Of a DNA stretch of 64,000 bases, positions 54,901 through 64,000 are shown in pieces. Each line of letters opens with the position of its first letter. Positions within the stretch are counted from its first letter, which is position 1. Made by a program: the position numbers and the translations under genes. Source of the DNA: Charina bottae. Taxonomy: Eukaryota > Chordata > Lepidosauria > Squamata > Charinaidae. The notes beneath the pieces are model-generated. The model did no database searches. It worked only from the letters and a program-made list of their open reading frames with translations, and was not told the origin of the DNA. Location of the stretch: the NCBI GenBank assembly GCA_023362775.1, contig JALMGJ010000001.1:64490001-64554000 (forward strand). Direction: 5' to 3'.

Positions 54901-56879
54901 CTCCAAATGTTCAGGTTATCCCCTGACCCCAAAGGCATTTAGCCCAGTATAAGGAGCTTCCCTATGTTCCCGTGTACGTGTAAAGCTGTTTACTATCTAT
55001 CTCCCTTTAGCACTGTGGGATATACTCTCTGTTGTAGTCAGACACTTGGATGAAATCCAGGGATTGCTTATGCCACTAGTGAGACTAATGTAATAGGTGA
55101 TTTCAGGACTGGAATTTAAAGTGGAAGAGGAATTCAATAATATGGTAAAGCAGTTTTATCTGTACCATTGGGAAGCTGGTTAATGTTTAATGCACTTTAA
55201 AAAAAAACATTGGTTCATAGTAAATACAACTAAGCAAAAATATTGAATTGTGGAATATCTTTCTAAATATCTACAAATTACCCTGTTTTACTGACTCTTT
55301 GTTTTCCCCTTATGCTCAATTAACTAGGACCCTGGAGGTTTTCATGGTTTATTTAAACACCAGATAGAAACTGTGTATCCTTTTGGGGAAATGTAATTTT
55401 GATAAATTCATGAAATAAAAAGAAAAAAGTTGCATTTCTGTTTTCTAAGCAGAACATATATTAATAAAAAAGGTATATATTAATAAAAAATGAAAATTTC
55501 CACTGCATTTAACCAGCCTAAACTAAAATGTTGGAGCAAATGATATTTAAGCATGACTGAACAAACTTTTCCATAAAACTTAATGACCAGAATTAAGCAA
55601 TAATTTCCAAAAGTATTCATTAAAATAGGACACTTAAATTTAATTTACTTGAGGAAAGAAGCATGACTCCTACAATGTACAGTATGCTTTTGTGCTTTTA
55701 AATGTGCATATTGATTTTAAAATACCTTCAAACATTAAGGTAACAAGAATGCAAAATAACTAGACTTGGACCACAACTAGACTTCCTCAGTATTCATCTT
55801 GATATGCACTTGTTTTAACCATTTCTCCCATCGTGTAAATCTAGAGTTCATTTTCTACTCTTGCATTAAGAATTATGTGAATGTGGCAGCTACAGACTTA
55901 TACTGTGACAATTACAAGTTCCATTGTTCTAACCAAATGTGGTTAGGGAGTTGTGACCTAACATCGGGGACAGTTGGGGAAGGTTGATGATGGGTTGGCT
56001 TCTCAATTTATATACTTCATAAGATACTGTACATATACTTGAAAATTAGCAAATCTCAGGCTTTAATTGTTTATAATCTGATTCGTAGGCAGTGATCAAA
56101 TCTTTCATTGTCTAGCACCAGCTTAACTTTATCAAGGAATAAAAAAAGCATCCTTGGTGTTTTCTGCTCAAGGTTGTGGGGTACGGTGCTGCTCTTTGTG
56201 AATAGTTCGTGTGCTGTTCTTAGGTACAAGATGGGACCTTAAAGTCTCAGCAGTGAGTATTGAGAAATAATAGACAGGATTTAAGGATAGCCCTCTCAAT
56301 AATGTTCTTTCAACACTGCAGTGGTCCTACGCTATAGCCCGAAGTCGCTTTCTGCGTCATACAACCAATTTCCTGGATCATGCTGAATTCCATCACAGAA
56401 AAATGATAAAGAAAAGTAATTCAACAAATTACTAAGGGGCAATCCCTGTGCACCTTACTCCCATGCTGCATGAACATGATTTAAGGGGTTGATACTGGAC
56501 AACAACAACAACAAAAATAATATTGCTAGCCTAAAACTTTTCTCCTATCCTTATACAAGTAATAGATCTGGTATTTTGATTCTGCTTATTCAAAGCATGA
56601 TGCATGCCACTGAACAAGCATTTTCACAATTTATTACAACTTCATTGCGCTAAGTGTGGCTTCCTGTAGCTGTGCAAGCAGTTCTGCCAGCACAGAGATG
56701 AGAAATTTTATGTGGACAGAATCTGCACTTATGAATTATTTTCTAGTGGTCAGGTATTGCCATGTAATGTAATGACCTCACCGGAGGTGTTGAGGTTAGA
56801 ACTCTTGACTTATTTTTTCCAACATATTAGTGATGGACTGAAGAGAGTTTTACTTAAAGTTACTGGAGGCTTAGCACAT
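51906..56879 (+). other. KCNH1 intron 6 segment, mostly unannotatable
   Basis: AT-rich intron. 53395-53580 has a worn SINE/LINE-like stretch (CTCATGGCAGTATACATG, GTAAAGTAGGTTAGGCTGA). 54621-54682 is an exon-like segment listed separately. Nothing else was recognised. Confidence 0.45.
54621..54682 (+). other. Exon-like segment of unknown origin (terminal-exon type)
   Basis: A strong acceptor (CTCTCCTTGCCTCCTCTGCAG ending at 54620) is followed, after two bases, by 19 codons to a TGA: IYEHWGHLKFNYYDSKSLL. Most third positions are G or C (14 of 19), against an AT-rich background. I do not recognise it. The entry phase would need a phase-1 donor, which KCNH1 exons 3 and 4 have and exon 6 does not. 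It could be a terminal exon of a nested gene, a relic, or chance. Confidence 0.25.
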
Positions 56880-57245
56880 CTTTTTCTTTTAGAGTCCTGC
56901 TGAAAATCTTGCAGGGGCGGCATGCAACAATACATTGCCCCCTCTGTGCTAGTAATCCTGATCTTCCGAAAACAACTGAAGACCTGGCTCTGCCACCTCG
57001 CTTGGGATGGGAAGGGTAATAGCTCCTCTTGGGGTTGGCTTGCGCCGTAGAGTTCTTTTAAATATAACCTCATAGCCTCTTGGATTTTATATATTTATGT
57101 CTAATTTATTTTTTTAGAGTTGTTATATTGTATTTTATACGTTTTTAATTACTAACTTGGTTGTAAACCGCCCAGAGTCCCCCTTGTGGGGGGAGATGGG
57201 CAGTGATAGAAGTTGGACAAATAAATAAATAAATAAATAAATAAT
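56880..57245 (+). mobile_element. LINE 3' region (L2/CR1 type) with (AAAT)n tail
   Basis: The coding end CGAAAACAACTGAAGACCTGGCTCTGCCACCTCGCTTGGGATGGG resembles the RKQLKTWLF/C...LAW end of these ORFs. It is followed by TTGTAAACCGCCCAGAGTCCC...GGGGGGAGATGGGCAGTGATAG and seven AAAT units. Confidence 0.65.
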
Positions 57246-58237
57246 CGTTCGGCTGCTACCCACACTTGCAAGCATTAGGAGAACAAAGCCACCCCCTGTA
57301 CTATTTTTACTATTGCCCACAGGAAGTGTTAAATAAAAGTTTGGAACGTGTTTGAATGGGCCTGATGTATTATGGAGAATCCATTGCAGTCATGTGATTA
57401 GTTCCTATGCCTGTACTGTTCCCATGACTTGAACCTCCCTTGAAGGATTAATCTCTCAGGTGGGCACCTAAATCTCATTTGAAACAAAAGTATTAGCAGC
57501 AGTCTTTTGGAATACAGTACAATGGAACTGTACATGTGTCAGGATGTGCCAGAAAAATAGTTATCCCACTGATGCTAAGCAACATTTAGAATTGCAAATA
57601 AGCCAGCATCTCAGCATGTTCATGAACAAGAATTGTCAAAACCTGCTGGAAAGCACTTTTCCCAGCCTGACTACCTCCCTTTTGGCTTCTATGTCCTTGT
57701 CTTGTCTTAAAAGGAACTTTGCATAACACTTGCAACCTGCTGTGCCGAGTTTGCAAAACATTTTAATGATAAAAATAATTTGCACATGTTCTGACTCGTG
57801 CTGTAAACCTGAGCATAACCTGAAAGCAGGTTTTGATAGTGGAAATTGAGATAGCTGCCTGTCCAATATGATGGGTGAGTTTCACCTTGACCTGTAGATA
57901 TGGACATGCTGCTTGGAAGAACTTCTTGCCTTTTGCAGAGGTGGACTAATGAGCTAAATTATGGTGATGATTAATGCTTTCTTGGAGGAGGCTATCCTGA
58001 TCCCTTTAAATGGGAATGTAATAAGGCAATTTTCTGAGGGGGAAAATGATCCTTGAAACCCATCACTATTGATAACTGTTCTAAGCATTTTTTTTTACTC
58101 AGGGTTATCAGGCAAATGATGATAACACAACTACAGTTCTTGGATTAAGCTGATTATCTGGATCTTTTGCGAACCAGAGTTTTCTTTGGCAAGTGACAAT
58201 TGGCCAGGTTTGGTGACAGAAGCAACTTTGATCTTTC

Positions 58238-59415
58238 ATTGATTGATTGATTATGTGCTATCAAGTCAGTGTCGACTTTTAGCAACCTGTCAAGGGAAGA
58301 AGGAGTGGCCTTGAGGGACAGGAGGAAGAGCCGCTATCAAGACAATGGTCAGATAAAAGAGGAATGAGTCTGGGGCAGGAATGTAATCTGAGTAAATGTC
58401 TCAAACAAGACCCTCCCTAGTTCTCATGAAGATAAAGGGAGGGTGGGGGAGTGCATTCAGACTCGAAAGATTCTGTTACTATAGCTTTACAATAAAAGTA
58501 GTACTGACCTACATGACATTGGATTCCTAATCTGATCTACCTTGAAGGTCTGACACAACCATATAGATAGATTATCTCCAGGAAGATCTGTTCCCAACCT
58601 GGCCCTTCAGGTCTTCCAATGATGCACCCATTGCTACTGTAACTGAGTCCTCCCACCTTCCTGCTGATTGTCCTCTTCTCTTTTCTTCTACCTTTCCTAA
58701 TATTATAGACTTCTCCAGAGAACTAGGTCTTTGCATAAATGTATCCGAAGTATGAAAATGTGATCCTGGTCATTTGTGCTTCAAGTGAGAACTCTGGATT
58801 GATTTGTTCAATTACCCATTTGTTTGTTTTCTTGGGATTCTCAGGAGTCTTCTCCAAAGTTCAAAAACATCAATACTCTTTCTATCTTGCTTCTTCAAAA
58901 TCCAACTTTTGCTTCCATAGAGTGTCACAGGGATAACCATTGCCTGCACAATTTTGATCTTTGTAGGTATAGACATGTCATGGCATCTGAATATTTTTTC
59001 CATGTCCTTCATGGCTATTTTACCAAGTGCTAGTCTGCAGTGTATATTTTGACTGCTGGTTCTGCTAATGATAAGTGATCCTAAAAGGCAGAAGCTATCC
59101 ATCATTTCAATATCTTCATTGTCAATTCTGAGGGTGGTTGCTGTGCATGTTGCCATTATTTTGGTCTTTATATTTAATCCTAGTCCCGTTTTTCACTGTG
59201 CCCCTTGACTTTCATTACTAGAGCTTGCAGATCATTTGCATTTTCAGCTATCAGAGTAATGTCATTAGCATAGTGCACATTATTGATGTTTCTTTCTCCA
59301 GTTTTAAATCCACACTCATCTTCCAATCTAGCTTCCCTCAAAATATATTCTGCATGTAGGCTGAATAAATAAGGGGAGAGTATACAGCCTTGTCTCACTC
59401 CTTCAGCAATCTGGA
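58238..59415 (-). mobile_element. RTE-type LINE fragment, RT region to 3' end
   Basis: The minus strand reads MRQGCILSPYLFSLHAEYIL, ERNINNVHYANDITLIAEN (YAND in place of YADD), IDNEDIEMMDSFCLLGSLI, EKIFRCHDMSIPTKIKIVQ, KQDRKSIDVFELWRRLLRIP (Cys-Trp lost), and ends at a (CAAT)n tail at 58238-58250. Same subfamily as 48268-49258 but in the opposite direction, 10 kb away. A solo LTR interrupts it at 58288-58555. Confidence 0.78.
58288..58555. mobile_element. Solo LTR inserted in the RTE fragment
   Basis: 268 bp beginning TGTCA and ending TGACA, flanked by CAACC on both sides (58283-58287 and 58556-58560), a 5-bp target duplication. The text on either side joins into continuous RTE sequence (AGCAACC...ATATAGATAGATT). 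An AATAAA is present near the right end at about 58490. No internal region remains, as expected after LTR-LTR recombination. The parent family is unknown. Confidence 0.8.
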
Positions 59416-59474
59416 GGCTGGATTACTTCTTCGTATAGGCTTCCTGCTTCATAGATGCTTCCTATCAGGCTTCT

Positions 59475-59640
59475 CAGCTGGCAAGGCAAAATACTGCAAG
59501 AGTTTCTCAGGACATGAAGACTCAGATAAGCAGATTTATTGTAGCAGAACCATGAAACTATTATGGGAGAATTCCAGTTCTATTTATACTGCAATGAAAA
59601 TCCAATTTATTTTGCCTCTTTCTCCTGCCTGCTCTATGTA
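59475..59640 (+). repeat. Dispersed repeat matching 50430-50690
   Basis: CTGGCAAGGCAAAATACTGCAAGAG...CAGGACATGAAGACTCAGATAAGCAGATTTATTGTAGCAG...GAGAATTCCAG is the uninterrupted version of the repeat at 50430-50690. Class unknown. Confidence 0.4.
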
Positions 59641-61661
59641 AATGGCTAGATGCAATGATCTTTTATGTGAAAATACAGTTTCTTTCCATTCCTTGTTTTA
59701 GTAATGCCTTGATCTAGGATTGGGTAGTTTACTTTTGACCATGTAAGAACTAACCTTTACACCTCCATGTGTCCTACCACTACAAGAGGTTAGATCGGTG
59801 GAACACGGAATACTCTACTCTGGGGTAGCTCTTCAGTTGCAGACTTCTTCCTCAAGAGGTTAATCTTGTACTGTCTTTGTTTAGTTTGAGAAATGCTGCT
59901 AAACCTTTTTTGTTTTATTGTCAACATGGCTTTTCTGTAGTGGTATGTATTAACTCCTTTCTCTGATTTAAATGACTACTTTTTGCCCTGTCTTAATTTG
60001 ATACATGAAAAAAAAAAGTTTGATTTGCACAAAACTTTGTGCAGCCCTGTTTCCCTTGAGTACCACAGTTAATGCATGCAGCATTGCTTTAATTCAATGT
60101 TATTTAGCACAGTCTTGGCTGACATTAGGGACAGTGCCTTTTCAGTGGTGGCATCATTATTCAGGAGATCCTTTACCAGAGTATTTAGTACAGATCCAGC
60201 CTGTGTTGAATTCTAGCAACATGGTGAAGGTAGAATAAGCATTTGGAGAAGATAGAGTTACTTTGAAAAATGGTTACAACCTTGTTGAGATTTGATATGT
60301 GAAATTGATTTGCTGTTATAACTTAGCTTTTCATACATTGTGTGTAGTGTGTATGTGTGTGTTTCTGTCTGGTTTAGGTTGTAGTACCATTGGAAAATAT
60401 GTCCCATGGGTCACAGTGGAATTTACTTTTGCATAAATATATATAGGACTGCAACTTCTAATTTATATATTTTAGTGATCTATAAAATATTCTAAAGATT
60501 TTTTGATTCTGTGGCTTGTATTTCCTTAAAAATAATCAATGAAGAAATGAAGAAGCAAGCTACATCATTCTCTTAAAAATGCTCCCTTAATTCTGTTTTT
60601 GTTTGCCAGATCCCATTTCATCTAAATTAAAAAGGGGCTGATAGAAAACTCAGGAAGGATTTTGTTCAAATGATTGCTGGCATCAATGAAGCTGGTTTAT
60701 ATACTTAATGTGTTGTTCTTCTTTTTGTTAAGCTTGCTTTAATTATTTAATTGGAATTGTTAGATTGTTGTTTGTTTGGCAGGAATACATTGCATTTTGA
60801 AATATGGTGAGGAAGTAATATCAATTGGTCCACATAGCATTGTCTCCATTTAATGTGCAAATTATTGATTTTAAGGATATAGAGCAGACTTCTTCAATCT
60901 GGCATCATCCATCAGTTTGCATGGACACTGACAGTGCTGGTTGGAAATGTTGAGACACTGTGCAACATATCTGGAGGGTACCAGGTGTACCAGGTTGTAG
61001 AAGGCTAATATAGCATTAATAATTTTAATTATGAAATTGTGTTGATACTGTGAAATCGTATGTATTTTAAGAGTAGTTTTTGTTGAAAACTATTTCTAAG
61101 AGTTAGAAATTGTGGATTTTTTTGATGACAGACTGATAAAATAAACTTACTCATTTAATAAATATTTATAATATTTGTCTTTAGGATATTTTAGGATGCT
61201 TTCAAAATTAATATGGGACATAGCATATCCTAATACAAGGACAACTCCATGATTTGTAGAACAATGTTGACTACATAATTGCCTATAAAATTCTAGAGCA
61301 ATTTCTTATCATTGTTCAGTATCTGTGTCCCAATCCAAAGTAAGCATTCTTCTTAAATTCAGCTGAAACCAGTGAAGCAATTTAATTGCCAAGGAAATTA
61401 AGACATGCCAATTTTACTGTAAACTGATTGACCCAATTTTCTCTCATCTGGGACCCAACTCTTTATCCTTCTGTCCACTTATAGGTGTATCAAGGATAAA
61501 GCTGACTTTAGGTGAATTACTTATTTGGTCTGCATAGAGTTAATTTTGCAGCTATAATGGGACTTTGAACCTATGTAAATATGTAGTCAAGTTATTCTTC
61601 ACAAAAATATTACATTACATAATACTAAATACTAATGGGTTGTTTTGCTTTGTTCCTTTAG

Positions 61662-62088
61662 GGCATCAGTAGTCTGTTCAGTTCCCTTAAAGTAGTCAGG
61701 CTGCTTCGACTGGGTCGTGTGGCTCGAAAACTGGACCACTATATTGAATATGGAGCAGCTGTCTTGGTTCTTTTGGTGTGTGTCTTTGGTCTTGCAGCCC
61801 ATTGGCTGGCCTGCATTTGGTACAGTATTGGGGACTATGAAGTTATCAATGAGGATAAAAACACAATACGAAATGAAAGCTGGCTCTACCAGTTAGGGGA
61901 ATCCATAGGATCGCCCTATCAATTGAACACAACAACTGGAAAATGGGAAGGCGGACCAAGCAAGGATTCTGTTTATATCTCTTCATTATACTTTACAATG
62001 ACTAGTCTGACAAGTGTTGGATTTGGGAACATTGCACCAACCACAGACGGAGAGAAGATCTTTGCTGTTGCTATGATGATGATTGGCT
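61662..62088 (+). CDS. KCNH1: KCNH1 exon 7: S4, S5, turret, pore helix, filter, start of S6
   Basis: This exon is 427 nt. The acceptor is TTTGTTCCTTTAG ending at 61661 and the donor is GTAAGT at 62089. It enters in phase 0 at G318 (short-isoform numbering) and leaves after the first base of a serine codon. In order: S4 voltage sensor [20 protein letters not shown] with regularly spaced K/R; S5 [20 protein letters not shown]; a turret with two N-glycosylation sequons (IRNESW, LNTTTG) at the places of the human ones; pore helix [14 protein letters not shown]; selectivity filter SVGFGN; and the outer part of S6 ([12 protein letters not shown]). The turret differs from human ([23 protein letters not shown]); the rest is nearly invariant. 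SVGFGN separates it from KCNH5, which has TIGFGN as I recall. Forms the K+ pore of the tetramer at the plasma membrane. Confidence 0.98.
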
Positions 62089-63097
62089 GTAAGTATCATT
62101 GGATTAATTTTCAATTATTTAGTCTTTGAAAGGGCATGATTTTCTGTACTCTGCACCAACTTTCACTACACACTCCCAAAGACAAAAGTGGGGACTGGCA
62201 GTTTTCAGATCCCCCTAGTTCTCCCCCCTCCAGGTCTGCTGGGGGATCTCCTGGAACAGCAAGAAGTTGGAGCTACAGGGAGTATTAAATTTTTCCTCCC
62301 CCTTCCCCCAGAATTTTAGTCACTTCCATAAACTGAAGGGACCTCTTCCCTTCATGGAACAGTGGGTTTTGATTATTCATCATTTTTTACTACCAGCTCT
62401 CCATGATATGGAATCAGTAACTTTTCCCCCCAGTTGACTCATGTAATGAACAAGGAGAAGTTAAAGGTGAATGTTTTCATACTTTGCTGCATGCTTTGCT
62501 GCATGCTGAATGTACCATCTTTTGAAACCAAGTGGAGAATAATGTGAATTGGTCTTACCAGATACACTTTTCAAGTGGACACTTTGCATTCTTCATATTC
62601 CCACTGGAAAAATCACTGCAGACCTACTATAGAATTAAACCAAAGTTAAGTTCTTTGACACAGATATTTTGCATATTCTGAAACCCCATTTATAACAGAG
62701 TACTTTGAATTGTGCTTATAATAAAAACTGAAGTGGTTTTTTACTGTGAAGAAAATAATGGTGTCCTTCCAAAATGTTTAGATTTATGTTAGATCTGTTA
62801 ACGTTTTCCATTTTATTATATATGTTTTACCACTATTCTATACATACCTATTAAGAACAAACTTAATTGAGTTCAGTGGGACTTTGTTACTGCAGAATTA
62901 TTGCATTATGCTTTAACCAGTGCTTAGAAATAGCAGCATTTTCATTAAGCTACTTCTAATACTTTAGGACTCATAATCCAAGTAAAAAGACTGCTGAGTC
63001 AGCAGTTTATCTTCATCTAAAGGAAAAAGGACACTCATTTGAGGACATTAATGTTCACATTTTAGACAGAGAAGATAGGTGGTTTGAGAGAGGGGTC
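62089..63097 (+). other. KCNH1 intron 7 (5' part), no recognised element
   Basis: Starts with a consensus GTAAGT donor. I see no repeat, exon or gene in this stretch. Confidence 0.5.
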
Positions 63098-63500
63098 AAG
63101 GAATCCATTTATGCCAACTTGGAAAATCCTTCCTTGAATAGAGGTGGGGGCCTCAGGCACAATCTTTCCCCTATTTTCCTCCCTGCTTTGTCTTCTGTGC
63201 CTAGGAAGATTAAGACCATTTCGCAAGCTCAACAGCAGTATGGTGATCTTAACGATCCTCCTTTAGATGATAAATGGACTTAGAAATAACATCTCAAAAT
63301 AACCATGACCTAGCCCCAGGTGTAAGGTCACACAGCCACCTAGAAACATATTTAAGGATTCCCTTACAAACTTTGCTCAGACTGAAGAAGCTCCTTGGAT
63401 AAGGAGCGAAACGTTTCCACTGAGAAAATAGAAATCCAGTTGACATGATTCAAGCTACAGACAATTCCACCTGGATGACTGAGAACCTTCATAGACATAT
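63098..63500 (+). mobile_element. Penelope-like element family B, C-terminal codons and 3' end
   Basis: A plus-strand frame reads YANLENPSLNRGGGLRHNLS, then FLPALSSVPRKIKTISQAQQ and DLNDPPLDDKWT-stop. This is the same C-terminus as on the minus strand at 3619-3447. The stop is followed by AATAACATCTC, AACCATGACCTAGCCCC, a hammerhead-like motif (63376-63424) and GAGAACCTTCATAGACA. The best-preserved 3' end of this family in the window, but still 5'-truncated. Confidence 0.7.
63376..63424 (+). ncRNA. Hammerhead-ribozyme-like motif (family B, best stem II)
   Basis: CTCAGA-CTGAAGA, a fully Watson-Crick stem II GCTCCTT/AAGGAGC around GGAT, GAAA, CGTT, TC-CAC-TGAG. All core residues are present. 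This is the copy most likely to match the ancestral form. Confidence 0.55.
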
Positions 63501-63575
63501 TCATTGATTTATATTGTGGTTCCTCTTATGACCTATAGAAGTAAGATTTAGGTGTTCACATTTGTTTATGTATTT

Positions 63576-63806
63576 CAGGGGTGGGCAATGTCAGGCCCGT
63601 GGGTCGTATAAGGCCCGTAGGGCTCCCGCCTAAGGCCCGCAGGGCTCCCGCCTGCAAACCCCGCCCCCCAGTGCTTGTGATTGGCTCCCGCCCGCAAACT
63701 CCGGCCCCCAGTCCGCGGAAATCCCAGAAACCCCGTCCCCACCCCCCGGTCCCCAGTTATAAATATCCAAATGGCCCTTGGCAGAAAAAAGGTTCCCCAC
63801 CATATG
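63576..63806. mobile_element. Non-autonomous hAT element (CAGGGGTGGGCAA)
   Basis: Left end CAGGGGTGGGCAATG, right end TTCCCCACCATATG (degenerate), flanked by ATGTATTT on both sides (63568-63575 and 63807-63814). The interior has three (T/G)AAGGCCCG-type repeats and CTCCCGCCCGCAAACTCC / TGCAAACCCCGCCCCCCAG blocks. The latter are shared with the outer hAT element at 25770-25920. Confidence 0.82.
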
Positions 63807-64000
63807 ATGTATTTATACTGTTGCATTTATATCTTGTTTTTCTTTGAGTGTTCAAGGCAGTATATATAGTTGGCTCCTTTTTCTTTTCACAACTCCATTG
63901 AACTGAGAGGTATTGAGTAACCAACCCAAACCCAAACCACTCGGTAAGCTCCAACCCAGCGCACTGTACAACCAGATTGATTGCACAGATGTTCTCCATG

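Overview
This window is vertebrate nuclear DNA from the middle of one large, intron-rich gene. Six coding exons on the + strand (6856-6979, 9475-9581, 16904-17032, 22755-22873, 31037-31429, 61662-62088) join in a consistent reading frame. They encode most of the N-terminal half of KCNH1 (EAG1, Kv10.1), a voltage-gated potassium channel: the PAS domain, the calmodulin-binding linker, S1-S5, the pore and the start of S6. By my residue count from the remembered human protein they are exons 2-7. Exon 1 (PAS-cap) lies upstream of the window. The rest of S6, the C-linker, the cyclic-nucleotide-binding homology domain and the tail lie downstream. Residues such as [19 protein letters not shown] and the SVGFGN filter fit KCNH1 better than its paralogue KCNH5. 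No complete host gene lies inside the window.

The repeats point to a squamate reptile (lizard or snake; I cannot decide which). They include Sauria-type tRNA SINEs (7261-7490, 44193-44436), a full-length BovB/RTE LINE, other RTE fragments, many L2/CR1-type LINE 3' ends with (AAAT)n or (AAT)n tails, 5S-rRNA-related SINEs, Penelope-like elements and numerous non-autonomous hAT elements.

Layout. 1-6855 is the end of intron 1, with a doubtful LTR-element relic and two Penelope-like loci. 6980-9474 is intron 2 (SINEs and a palindromic hAT MITE). 9582-16903 is intron 3 (two hAT elements, a CR1 end, a SINE). 17033-22754 is intron 4, mostly plain intron with one Penelope-like copy. 22874-31036 is intron 5, with a 2.4-kb GC- and CpG-rich block made of one hAT element nested in another, then SINE/LINE/gypsy debris. 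31430-61661 is intron 6 (30 kb). Its 32.1-39.6 kb stretch packs a SINE, a full-length BovB, a near-intact Tc1 transposon and a second LINE end to end. Further on are a hAT element, two RTE fragments in opposite orientation (one carrying a solo LTR), and another LINE with a terminal zinc-knuckle motif. 62089-64000 is the start of intron 7, with a Penelope-like copy and a hAT element.

Most notable: five hammerhead-ribozyme-like motifs in Penelope-like 3' regions, two of them identical and facing each other; the hAT-in-hAT nest with a module shared between the two families; a BovB copy with a 12-bp target duplication and only two adjacent nonsense codons; and loss of coding capacity for the 27-residue S3-S4 insert of the human long KCNH1 isoform. 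Three short exon-like segments (16651, 26991, 54621) could not be assigned.
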